Source of the DNA: Bolinopsis microptera
Lineage: Eukaryota > Ctenophora > Tentaculata > Lobata > Bolinopsidae
NCBI RefSeq assembly: GCF_026151205.1
Contig: NC_087076.1
Coordinates: 13,439,675-13,503,674 of the forward strand
Direction of reading: 5' to 3'
Length of the DNA: 64,000 nucleotides
The translations under genes and the position numbers were made by a program. Positions within the stretch are counted from its first letter, which is position 1. Each line of letters opens with the position of its first letter. Positions 54,014 through 64,000 of this stretch are shown one piece after another. The notes beneath the pieces were generated by a model, which saw only the letters and a program-made list of their open reading frames with translations, ran no database searches and was not told where the DNA came from.

Positions 54014-55186
54014 TGTGCGCTTTAGGGGGTTAATTTGGTAGAAGGAGTTAAAGTTGAGAGTTTTAGGCGAGGTCAGAGGTGTCTTTAGCTTTTCTTCACT
54101 TTCGAGATAGAGGGGGGACAATTGAGACAAGTTCGTAAACTAATGTAAAGCGAAGTGGAGTAAAGTATAAATACTACTTGTCACAAAATGAGTCACAGTA
54201 TAGGATTCTGTACCCTCAGTACTGGAACTTACAAACTTAAAAACGTCAAACATTGGGACTTAAGAGTCAAGGCCCAAGAAACAAGAACCCAGAGCTCAAA
54301 AGACAAGAACCTATAACCAAGCCCTAAGACCTAAGGGTCTGAAGCCTAAAAGTCAAGAGCCCGAAGCCACTTATTGGATAAAAATACGACCTTATAAATA
54401 ATTCCTTATCGCATTCATGACGTCATTCACGTGTCTGAATCGTAACAATATCATTATCAATGTCTCTGAATTCCGTGCAAAATTCAAATCAATTTCTCTG
54501 ATCTCGTTCTTAAAAGTGTTATGATTGTCTTCGTAAATCTCGTTGCTACTAAAACAATATTGCAAAACATTCTTACGTCCTTCTCTTTCAAAGGGATAAC
54601 CTCCTTATCTTTCAAAGGGAAAACTCGTCTTATAAATCATATGCTACAACAATATTGCAAAACATTCTTACGTCCTTCTCTTTCAAAGGGATAACCTCCT
54701 TATCTTTCAAAGGGAAAACTCGTCTTATAAATCACGTTGCAAATACACAAAACTCGAACAGCATAAATTTGTCTCCGTGCGAATCTCCACAGTAACATAT
54801 TTCTTCACACGATCTTATTACTTTAAAAATTCTAAAATAAGCGCACGTGAAAGTCTGATTTAAATTCCTGCAGGCTTGGATCATTAACCTGTAAATAATT
54901 CTAAAACTTTGTTAATTATCACCTTATCATGAAACCTGGAGATGAGCCGACTGGCTCAATCAAAATACCAGTCAAGACCATTCAAAACTAACCACTTGGA
55001 ATGCTCGAAATATCAAGAACTTAAATCTAAACAGCTTAAAATAAGGGTACAGAATCCGTGGGAGGTTCCGTAGTAAATGGGCTGTAAGTTTCAAGGTCTT
55101 TACAATAATTTACGATCATATTAAAATGTGTTATTTGGACTTAAAGAAATGCTCGAATCAGGACGGATATTAAACAGCGTACAACA
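54014..55186 (-). repeat. LTR of non-autonomous element (5' LTR)
   Basis: Second 1173-bp LTR; see the partner at 50718-51890. I found no difference in the stretches compared, including the internal tandem duplication. Confidence 0.92.
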
Positions 55187-55204
55187 TTATGCACACCATC
55201 ACCA

Positions 55205-55950
55205 GTGCAGTAAGTAAAACAAAATTTTAAGTAAAACAAAATTTAAATTTTATTGCCATTACAATGAATAATAATATCATAATAAATATAAGTAGACATC
55301 CGATAATAAACTTGTTACATCCAGTACAACCCAAGATGTCAGCCGACGCGACTTACAAAAATAAAGAAAGCTAGCATGTTCATTGTTGATAGTTTTTCTA
55401 ACGAGCATACTTAGGCTGTACGGAAATAGCTTTAATGTTTAATTCTACGTCATATTAAAAACATTTCACCATTTTTGCTAGATACAAAAATAAATTTTAA
55501 AATAAATAACTCTTTTGCTGCTAAGGCGCGGCACCGCGCTGGGTCCACATGTTATACAGCGTGTAGCATCACAGCGCTTAAAATATAAGATGATTGAGCT
55601 ATAACATATAAGCGGTGCGCCGCGCCTAAACCTAAAAACATAAACTTTAAATTGTAAATATTGTCGAGATGTTTAAACGAGTTTTGAGAAATAATATGAC
55701 ATGCTGACTTCGTAGGATATTACAATTATACCCGTGCCAGTTCCAAATGTGAGTCAGCGCTTAAACCAAAAGCAGTTGGCAAAAGGAGCCAGTTGCCTGC
55801 AAGAGCTTTACTAGCACCCGATTTACCACTTTTGGAGCACAAACTCAAACCTAAAACCGGCCAAGCACAAAAGTATGTTATTGCCACGATTGGGTGGATT
55901 GATTCCCAAAATATTTATCAGCACGCAGCACTAATAATATGAAGTTCATT
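55205..55950 (-). repeat. Repeat R1, contiguous copy
   Basis: A more complete minus-orientation copy of the repeat split at 1690-1905 and 3590-4080. The edge at 55205 is a tandem AAGTAAAACAAAATTTT motif. The GC-rich block GGCGCGGCACCGCG-like (about 55523) and GCGGTGCGCCGCGCC (about 55613) is shared with 3708-3745. No coding sequence. Confidence 0.75.
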
Positions 55951-56322
55951 ATCGAATTTTAGATATGCCATGGATCGTTTAACACATATATAAAAGGTTA
56001 TTAAAGAATAATTAATGTTTGGTTGTTGGTATAAATCGATATTAATCAATTATTTAAAATAGTATTTGTGTTTGTTATTATTAACTATTGAGTTACGTTC
56101 GATTTAAATATTAAAACACTACTACAATACATTTCACAAAACAAAACGACGGGGACACAGAAAGGAGAAGGACAACACATCACACGGACGGGAACTGCTG
56201 CTGTTGACGAGTATCTGATTATATTAATTATGGGTCTCTTGTTCATTAAAATAGGTGTGATCATACTTCTAGAGTATATTGGGCTGACACAGTTGCTGCA
56301 AGGTACCAATTGATTTGGCAGC

Positions 56323-57036
56323 AAATTCTTAAGTGTTGTTATAGATAGTAAGCTAAACTGGATTGCCCACATGCACTACATCCGTAAAAAGCTGCGGACC
56401 ATGACTGGTGCAATCTGTAGAATCCGGCACTCTATACCTGCTGAACTATACTTGAAAATATATAATGCTCTTTTTGAATCACATCTCAGTTATGGTATAA
56501 GTGTTTGGGGTGTTGTCATCAAGGAACGGTCCAATGACAGTCTTTTTATTACTCAGAAGCACTGTATAAGGATCCTTTTTGGTGATCTCGACTCATATCT
56601 AGATAAACAATCAACATGTGCAAGAACTAGACCATATGGTATGCAAAGATTAGGCCATAAACATTTTGAAAAGGAGCATACAAAACCCATTTTTAATAGA
56701 CTAAAAATTCTTACAGTTCAAAACTTGTTCAAGTACCATTGCATTTCAGAATTCTCTAAGATTATCAAGTACCACTGCCCATACTCCCTTTATGAGGCCA
56801 TCAACATTTCAAACCGTACAACGAGTTTAACAGTTATTCTTCTTAATAAATCAAATACTTTTTTGTTCACTGCAGCCAAGCTTTGGAACACTGTTCATAA
56901 AAAAATTCTAACCTCAAGCAATTGCCTAGAAACTTCCATTAACTTGATAAAATTGAGAACCAAGGCACTATTATTACAAGTACAGGCTGCTGATTTAAAA
57001 GATACTTGGAATCCAAACAATTTTAAATTGCAGTAA
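56323..57036 (+). pseudogene. LINE reverse transcriptase C-terminal fragment
   Basis: About 237 codons open in one frame, starting FLSVVIDSKLNWIAH, the post-catalytic block (FLGVIID..L.W..H) of LINE RTs. LSYGISVWG and FTAAKLWNTVHKKI follow. The RT core is absent upstream. The copy continues as 3' untranslated sequence to about 57760, and part of it recurs inverted at 61885-62640. Confidence 0.85.
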
Positions 57037-57762
57037 TCTATTCTTATCGCAGCAGCACACACTTAACACACTTAATATTACTATCATGATTGTATTATAG
57101 ACTGAAAAGCTCTCAGATCAATTTTGGGCGTTTTTAACCACTTGTTGTAATGTTTTTAATTATTTAATATCTTAACTTAACTAAATTTTTATTCAGATCG
57201 AATTAACAAATAATATTTGATAATTTATTTGATAGTTTAGTCTGATATTGATATTAGTGAAACAAATTTTTAGTGAAACAAATTTAAAATTTTATCCTTT
57301 ATTTTACAATCATAATATAATAATATAAGCCTCCGTTTTGAAAGTTTTAAATTTTAATTTTATTTTTTTATTATTTTAATTTTATATTGACTATATTGAT
57401 ATTGTTATTATTGAATGAAGTTAACTCCAGACGTACATAATATTACTTCTTTTAACAAAGGGACTTGGAGTATAAACGACCAAGTTAGCATACATTTTCA
57501 ACCAACCAAGAATTCTGGAGGCAAAGGTGGGTGCGTAAACTTTATGGTCTGTACTCTCCGATCCTGTATCACCCAGGATTCTTTTCGACGTTTTTGGTAA
57601 AAGGTATATACCTTCTAGTCAATCTCTTGCTACTCCAAGTCCCCCAAGATTTCTAAACTAAAGTTCGTCCTAGTTATATTATATTATATAAAATATATTT
57701 TTTGTTTGCTGTAACTGATACTAAATAAAATTGTTGTTTTCCTGAAATTGTTGTTTTCCTTA
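57037..57762 (+). mobile_element. 3' part of LINE copy, with tandem tail
   Basis: It matches 61885-62480 in reverse complement. Two features stand out. An insertion of about 125 bp (57262-57385), absent from the inverted copy, begins with two copies of TTAGTGAAACAAATTT. The end (57730-57762) is a tandem of GAAATTGTTGTTTTCCT, also present in the inverted copy at 61888-61925. Confidence 0.75.
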
Positions 57763-57879
57763 ATTTTTACCGTGACCATTTTAAGAGCGAACTTGCCCTA
57801 TTAGTTATAACTTTGTCACTCCGCAAAGTTATTTTACGCAATATTCTGAAATCTGAATTAAATTGGTATTGGCGCACAA

Positions 57880-58105
57880 TAGGGTTTGCATTATCGGTCC
57901 AATAATTTTTATCGCTGATAATTGACCATTGTTAATGGTCTGACCCGGCGCGCGCTACTTCGTAGCACTTGCCATCGGGAAGAAAGTGGCGCGCGCTACT
58001 TCGAAGAAATTTAGACGAGTAACATCCGTCAACGCTGATAACCGATAACACTTTTGAAATTATCGGCGATAACGATAATTATCGGCGATAAAATTGGGTC
58101 ATAAC
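57880..58105. mobile_element. Possible MITE with ATTATCGG motifs
   Basis: TTATCGGTCCAATAATTTTT at the left and AATTATCGGCGATAAAATT at the right are roughly inverted, with CCGATAA/TTATCGG motifs clustered. Two GGCGCGCGCTACTTCG blocks are repeated inside. Class is uncertain. Confidence 0.45.
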
Positions 58106-58522
58106 AATGAGCTAGCATATTTACTATTAAGCATAAAATTCCTTATGGTCAGTTTTCTAAAACTCACTATAAGTATAAGTTGCCAGTGGTGAAACGTACG
58201 TACTTAAATATTTATAGCGCTAGACCGAATTATATACAATTCCAAATGTCACGTTACACGTATGTTCGAGAGAAAACACATATTAATTAATTATAAAGTC
58301 AAAAGTTTTTGGAGTTCGACAAAAAACGGAGACTGCAATTTCTCACTGTTTATCAATGAAACAAGAAATTCAATAAAACAAGAAATTTAATTTTAGTACA
58401 TTTTTACAGAATAAAAAGGTATAAAACAATTTATGAAATATAATGCCTATTTGTTGTATGACTATTTGTTTAACGGGTGATAATGTACTCGTAAAATATT
58501 TGTTCCAGGACCGTACATCAAC

Positions 58523-60339
58523 CCCAGAAACCCTGACCGGATGGGGCTTAACTTTGAAAGTAAAAGAGTTAGAGACTTCCGGTTTTTGGTAACATGTTCC
58601 TCTTTTAAAAGTAACGTTACCTCTCCAGGAGGAAAATTCAAGACAACGTAATTGTTGAGTTATCTCAAAATCTCCAGAAAAGTCCCCTTTCAGGCCGATC
58701 AAAAGTTTGCAACTTTAACTTTGCGGATTCCTGTACTCTGGTTGGCTGAATTGTGTCACGTGGTAGCTGCCTGAACATTGGAATACGCCACGCGTGCAAA
58801 TCATGCTTGTTGTTGCGCGCGAGGTCAAGCCGTCTGTTTAAATTAAACCAACTCTAGTACCACCACCAGCCGGTAACTTTTCCTGGGTGCGAAGTAACCA
58901 ATTAAGGCTATTGAATGCCGAACACAAGGATATTTCGTATTCGGATCATATGCCTGCAGGCTGTCTGTCGCTTAAGACCATGGTCGCTCTTAACTGAGCG
59001 ATAAGTGACGTTAAGTGAGACCGTGAGCACCACTTCTTGCCAAATTTGCTTTTGAATTACGGCCCCCCCCCCTCCCCTCCCCCCCCCATCATGAAGTAAA
59101 ACAGTACAAGTTGTGGTTTAACGACAAAATACAGCGAATTCTAGCCCTTGAAAGTTGTAGGTTTGGAAGATCAATACGGCTGCTTTAATTCTTAAAATTC
59201 TTAAGTTAGAACGGCCAAAACACCCTACTCGGCGTCAGTCAACTGCACCCAGAAACCCTGACCGGATGGGGCTTAACTTTGAAAGTAAAAGAGTTAGAGA
59301 CTTCCGGTTTTTGGTAACATGTTCCTCTTTTAAAAGTAACGTTACCTCTCCAGGAGGAAAATTCAAGACAACGTAATTGTTGAGTTATCTCAAAATCTCC
59401 AGAAAAGTCCCCTTTCAGGCCGATCAAAAGTTTGCAACTTTAACTTTGCGGATTCCTGTACTCTGGTTGGCTGAATTGTGTCACGTGGTAGCTGCCTGAA
59501 CATTGGAATACGCCACGCGTGCAAATCATGCTTGTTGTTGCGCGCGAGGTCAAGCCGTCTGTTTAAATTAAACCAACTCTAGTACCACCACCAGCCGGTA
59601 ACTTTTCCTGGGTGCGAAGTAACCAATTAAGGCTATTGAATGCCGAACACAAGGATATTTCGTATTCGGATCATATGCCTGCAGGCTGTCTGTCGCTTAA
59701 GACCATGGTCGCTCTTAACTGAGCGATAAGTGACGTTAAGTGAGACCGTGAGCACCACTTCTTGCCAAATTTGCTTTTGAATTACGCCCCCCCCCCCCCT
59801 CCCCTCCCCCCCCCATCATGAAGTAAAACAGTACAAGTTGTGGTTTAACGACAAAATACAGCGAATTCTAGCCCTTGAAAGTTGTAGGTTTGGAAGATCA
59901 ATACGGCTGCTTTAATTCTTAAAATTCTTAAGTTAGAACGGCCAAAACACCCTACTCGGCGTCAGTCAACTGCACCCAGAAACCCTGACCGGATGGGGCT
60001 TAACTTTGAAAGTAAAAGAGTTAGAGACTTCCGGTTTTTGGTAACATGTTCCTCTTTTAAAAGTAACGTTACCTCTCCAGGAGGAAAATTCAAGACAACG
60101 TAATTGTTGAGTTATCTCAAAATCTCCAGAAAAGTCCCCTTTCAGGCCGATCAAAAGTTTGCAACTTTAACTTTGCGGATTCCTGTACTCTGGTTGGCTG
60201 AATTGTGTCACGTGGTAGCTGCCTGAACATTGGAATACGCCACGCGTGCAAATCATGCTTGTTGTTGCGCGCGAGGTCAAGCCGTCTGTTTAAATTAAAC
60301 CAACTCTAGTACCACCACCAGCCGGTAACTTTTCCTGGG
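58523..60339. repeat. Tandem array, unit about 726 bp, 2.5 copies
   Basis: Units at 58523-59247, 59248-59974 and 59975-60339 (partial), beginning CCCAGAAACCCTGACCGGAT. Copies look identical except for C-run lengths in a poly-C stretch (about 59061 and 59788). The same 62-codon minus frame recurs in each unit, but it has no recognisable domain and I do not call a gene. The near-identity implies a recent duplication or ongoing homogenisation. Confidence 0.95.
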
Positions 60340-61440
60340 ACGAGTTCAAATCGGCGCGCGTCCTGGTAGGTTATAAACCTACAACTTTTTGTCCTTGACT
60401 GCTAGTTTGGTTTTGGAAGGATAGGTAACTAACAGGGCAAGGAATGCGCGTGCCTGGAAGCTGTTGCACACCGACTTCACATAGCCATGTGCCTACGCGT
60501 ACTGCGTGACGCGCTTGTTTCACAAGCGAGAGGGCTCTGGTTAGAGCTCTGGTTAGAGCAACACACCGACCCAAAAAACTTCACCGCCTGCAGGGCTCGC
60601 TAGAGGTGATAGATTTTCAACAGCACGTTTGTCGTCGTGCGTCACGTCAAGATTACCTTTCGCACGCTGCATTTAGCCTAGTAGTCATGACAACGACATT
60701 ACTTTGCAAAGTTTAAAAGCTGTGATCTTTTATTTAGCCTAAAATCAAACTTTTAGAAATATTTTGAAAATTGACTGTAGATTGTAGCGTGATGCACTAC
60801 TGCATACTGGGTCATGCCGCGCATCCAATAATGCCTCTCGCAACCACATAACTATAGATCGGCGAGATGCACCACTGGGTCTTGATGTCAAGGATATTAA
60901 CTTAGAGCCAACAAATTGAATTGGCTACTTTTACTACTACAAAAAAGGGTTGTTATGAAATTTTTAAAGATTTTTTATTGAATTTTTATATAGAATTTGT
61001 ATATAGGGTTATTATATATACATCGTTCTGAAAAAAATGTACTTCTTAACAGATCGAATCTTAATCGTGTTCTGATATGATTTTTGACTTGGCTCCTGGC
61101 TTCTGTCCTGGCTTCTATCTATCATCTCAGAGACACGATCTACAAACACAGTGCAGAGCGTCCCATACCTCCGGAGGTTATGAAGTCTAGAGGGACAAAG
61201 GATCCTTTCTCCGACTGAAGTACTCTCTCTTCATACAAATCTTTCTTTTCTTTCTCATGATCTCTATAGATCTTATCTAGTAAGATGTATTTGTGTAAGA
61301 TCTAGTAAGATAAATGTATTTGTGTCACAGTTAGGATGTGTGACCCTGATGTCATAGAATGTTCATTCAAAGGGTGCTTCATCCTGGGTGTTGGTCTTCC
61401 TTGAGAATGAGCTTGGTTGGATTGTCAGGAGTGCTGGTTC
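60340..61440. other. Intergenic, nothing firm
   Basis: No gene recognised. GTTAGAGCTCTGGTTAGAGC near 60540 is a short tandem duplication. The part next to 61440 may continue the decayed mobile-element frame on the minus strand. Confidence 0.4.
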
Positions 61441-61445
61441 TATCC

Positions 61446-61865
61446 TTACACTTCTCGAAGGAGGAAAGCAGCAGTGTCTCTTATGGCATTGTGGCGCATG
61501 GAAACGTATCCACCTAGTTTACAGTCAAGGGCGTGGTAGATACTGTTTACATTTACGCAGGCACATTTAAAGGGCACTCCTTGGATCTTCCAACCATAAC
61601 GTAGGCGTATGCTGTCTTGGAACTCCTGCCTGTTCAGAACATAGTTGAGGTCCTTCAGTGGTAGTGTTGAGAGCCATGTTGAGGCTCCCTTCTCTCTTGC
61701 TTGGCCTAGGTGGTTCTTAAGTTGATGATCTGACTCATTATAGAGCACCTTGAACCTTTGGGAGAGAAACTCCTCTTTCTGTTTCCTCAGTTCTTCTTTC
61801 TTTTTTTTTATCTTGCCCAGGTCCAGCTTGGTGATATCCTGGTCTTGTTGGTTGATCAAACTCAC
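61446..61865 (-). pseudogene. Mobile-element-associated ORF fragment
   Basis: 139 codons on the minus strand. The pattern STWLSTLPLKDLNYVLNRQE, then LRYGW, then CACVN, then HALDCKLGGYVSMRHNAIRD is a conserved segment I recognise from many repetitive, retroelement-linked proteins of cnidarians and other invertebrates. It has Cys/His residues spaced like a metal site. A charged coiled segment (KIKKKKEELRKQKEE) precedes it. After LLREV the frame meets stops, but an alternative frame continues (CKDRTSTPDNP), suggesting a frameshift. I cannot assign the element class. Confidence 0.55.
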
Positions 61866-61884
61866 AAGGTTTTTAGTTACTGCT

Positions 61885-62640
61885 ACTCAAGAAAACAACA
61901 ATTTCAAGAAAACAACAATTTTATTTAGTATCAATTAAAGCAGACAAAAATATATTTCATATATATATAACTAGCACGAACTTTAGATCAGATATCTTAG
62001 GGGACTTGGAGTAGCAAGAGATTGACTAAAAGGTATATAACTTTTACAAAGATACGTCGAGAAGAATCCAGGGTGATACAGGATCGGAGAGTGCAGACCA
62101 AAAGTTTACGCACCCACCTTTGCCTCCTGAGTTCTTGGTTGGGTAGAAATTTATGCAAACTTGGTCGTTTATACTCCAAGTCCCTTTCTTAAAAGAAGTA
62201 GTATTAACTATGTCTAGAGTTAGCTTCGTTCAATAATAACAATATCAATATAATCAATATCAATACCAGATAAACCTACCGAATAAATTATTAAATATCA
62301 ATTAATTCATTCCGATAAAAAATTTTATAAATTTAGATATTTAACTTATCTAAAAACATTACAACAAATGTTTAAAAAGCGCCCAAAATCGATTTGAAAG
62401 ATTTTCTGTCTATAGTACAATCATGATAGTAATAGTAAGTGTGTGCCGCTGCAATTAGATTTGATTACTGCAATTTAAAATTGTTTGGAGTCCAAGTATC
62501 TTTTAAGTCAGCTGCCTGTGCTTGTATTAATAGTGCTTTGGTTCTCAGTTTTATCAAGCTAATGGACGTTTCTAAGCAATTGCTTGAAGTTAAAATTTTT
62601 TTATGAACAGCGTTCCAAAGCTTGGCTGCATTAAACAAAA
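61885..62640 (-). mobile_element. Inverted copy of the 56-57 kb LINE 3' end
   Basis: Minus-orientation copy of about 56870-57762, without the 125-bp insertion. It starts in the RT C-terminal region (reading AAKLWN-like on the minus strand), runs through the 3' untranslated region and ends in the tandem GAAATTGTTGTTTTCTT tail. It is 5'-truncated. Confidence 0.8.
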
Positions 62641-63270
62641 ATGTATTTGAGTGATACTAGTATGATTATTGAAAGTGTCAACTCCAATTGTAGCTTGGAG
62701 GACTTTGCCGCTTCGATTCCCCTAAATGGGTCGGCGCGGGCGGTGCATCAAAAACGTCAATTGCAATTACATCGCAATGTGATTGCAAAAAGCAAATTTT
62801 CTGCTCTTATTTCTTTGTTTGAATTGAAAGGTGAGAGGAAATTCCCCTAGACATAATTTGTTATTCAATAGATTTAGGACTTACATAGACCTTGGATTTG
62901 AATAGTTGCTATCTGATTCTCTATGACATATAGTGAGAGCTCCTGCTCAGACAAAAAATGCTGAACAGGAAATATGATTAAAATTCCAGTTGTTATTCTT
63001 GGTGAACATACTGCATCCTATACCATGCCCTGACGCTGCCTGTATCAATCGAATCGGTAATTTGAATCCTGCCTCTTGAAGGTTTATGGATGATCCCTGT
63101 AAATATTTGTTTCAACCTCGGCGTATGGGTTATAAACATACAACTATATTTAATCCTGTTTACAACTTTTAAAAACATGTTTCTTAAAAGTTGACCAGTT
63201 TCCTCTTTCATCGAAATTTCATCTAGCAATGTAGAGCTCAACAAGCTTATAACATATATGCTTATTTTTA
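62641..63270. other. Upstream region of the amidase gene
   Basis: No convincing coding sequence. ATGCTTATTTTTAG directly before 63272 looks like a splice acceptor, so an untranslated first exon may lie in or before this stretch. Confidence 0.4.
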
Positions 63271-63274
63271 GGCA

Positions 63275-64000
63275 ATGGACGGTAAAAACCAGAACCTCTT
63301 CAAATATCTCCTTCCGGTATTATGCAGCATCCTAGCTTCTCATCTGCTGATGGTTTATGTTGTCACAGACTACCAGTACCCAGGAATGACAACTCATCTG
63401 TCTATTGATGGTTCAAACATTACTGTGAAACGCACAGAGCACCTGACATTGGTGGGATATGGGGAAAATACTGCATCAGATTTTTACAAAACTCTAGGTT
63501 GGATGCACGCTCGAGACAGGTATGTTCAAATATGTCTCACAAGACTTGCTGCTCAAGGACGGCTTACAGAGACCTTCCCTTATGCTGAGACCAACCACAA
63601 ATTGGATCTTATCTCCAAACAGTTTGGTTTCCACGGCAGGAACAAAGCTTACTATGCAGGTTACGAGGATGGTGGTCTTGGAAAGGACATTCTTGAATCA
63701 TACGTTGCTGGAGTAAACAACTACATGAAGAATCATAGACGTCCTTTCGAGTTTGTTCTTATTAACTACCATCCAGAACCATTTGTGCCAACTGATGTAA
63801 CAACCTTCATCAGCTTCGTGTCCTTTGTTGGTTTGGAAGAAATATCCTTTGCAGTGGAGAAAACCATTATCGAATTTCTGCGATCAGACAAAGTCTCTCA
63901 TGAGTTTTTAAAACAGGTTTTTCATCCTCATTTGAACAATCTCACCATGGAACATGTTGCAATGTATAAAAGTATCAAGGATCTCAAATCAAATGATGGA
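63275..64000 (+). CDS. Penicillin amidase family protein, 5' part
   Basis: An N-terminal-nucleophile hydrolase of the penicillin/acyl-homoserine-lactone acylase family, which cleaves amide bonds of N-acylated small molecules. 242 codons are present and the frame is open at the window end. A hydrophobic signal or anchor segment lies at about 9-30. The alpha-chain hallmark is at 68-101: SDFYKTLGWMHARDRYVQ, then LAAQGRLTET. ESYVAGVNNYM and a YHPEPFVPTDV segment (family: PEPW.P.D) follow. The self-processing site with the nucleophilic Ser lies beyond the window, so activity cannot be judged. A potential N-glycosylation site (SNIT, about 47-50) fits secretion. The ATG lies 3 bases after an AG acceptor, so a 5' untranslated exon is likely. 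The long exon is AT-rich like its surroundings. Confidence 0.88.
   Translation, partial: MDGKNQNLFKYLLPVLCSILASHLLMVYVVTDYQYPGMTTHLSIDGSNITVKRTEHLTLVGYGENTASDFYKTLGWMHARDRYVQICLTRLAAQGRLTETFPYAETNHKLDLISKQFGFHGRNKAYYAGYEDGGLGKDILESYVAGVNNYMKNHRRPFEFVLINYHPEPFVPTDVTTFISFVSFVGLEEISFAVEKTIIEFLRSDKVSHEFLKQVFHPHLNNLTMEHVAMYKSIKDLKSNDG

Larger units (their letters stand above)
50718..55186 (-). mobile_element. Non-autonomous LTR retrotransposon (LARD-like)
   Basis: 4469 bp: two 1173-bp LTRs around a 2123-bp interior (51891-54013). The minus orientation is set by a purine tract next to the 51890 edge and by a primer-site-like TGGTGGAGAACCCGGGCA (53993-54010) next to the 54014 edge. The interior has no Gag, RT or integrase motif. 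The longest minus frame (52865-53224) has SETEQLRYNPRP, which at most resembles a basic tail of a Pol protein. Flanking bases (AATAT left, TTATG right) do not give a clean target duplication, which is odd for such similar LTRs. Confidence 0.85.

Noticed and set aside
58370-60154. Three copies of a 62-codon minus-strand frame
   Set aside because: They recur only because the DNA is tandemly repeated; no recognisable domain.

Overview
The window is animal (metazoan) genomic DNA: AT-rich, with GT-AG introns, long repeat-filled introns, a class A GPCR, an organic anion transporter with a Kazal domain, and a PTPDC1-type phosphatase. The GPCR style, the LINE and GalEa-like Copia elements and the base composition fit an early-branching invertebrate. 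A cnidarian is my best guess, but nothing here proves the taxon.

Layout. 1-4800 is repeat-rich: an inverted repeat pair, an interspersed repeat split in two, and a P2X7-tail-like coding fragment. 4881-28544 (+) is a complete 661-residue SLCO/OATP transporter in 10 coding exons, including a 33-nt microexon. Its large introns hold a mariner remnant, a 16-bp minisatellite, a nearly full LINE reverse transcriptase and a poly-C minisatellite. 28545-30245 is a short tail-to-tail spacer with two small inverted-repeat elements.

30246-46747 (-) is a 14-exon, 627-residue PTPDC1 orthologue. I joined it from two exon clusters (30.2-32.9 kb and 40.5-41.4 kb) and a first exon at 46.7 kb. Its 7.6-kb intron 5 contains an intronless GPCR gene on the opposite strand (37283-38326), flanked by two copies of a palindromic repeat, plus a decayed MULE with a FLYWCH zinc finger. 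Its intron 1 holds an intact, young Copia LTR retrotransposon (41370-46394) with a 5-bp target duplication.

46750-63270 is a mobile-element graveyard: a long foldback element interrupted by a LINE, a non-autonomous LTR element with 1173-bp LTRs, inverted copies of one LINE 3' end, and a recent tandem duplication with a 726-bp unit. 63275 to the window end (+) starts a penicillin amidase family gene, a family better known from bacteria.

The host genes do not form an evident pathway. The strongest observations are the nested GPCR, the PTPDC1 reconstruction across repeat-laden introns, the penicillin amidase gene, and the nested history of the 48.5-50.5 kb foldback element. I did not find a convincing new multi-gene system.
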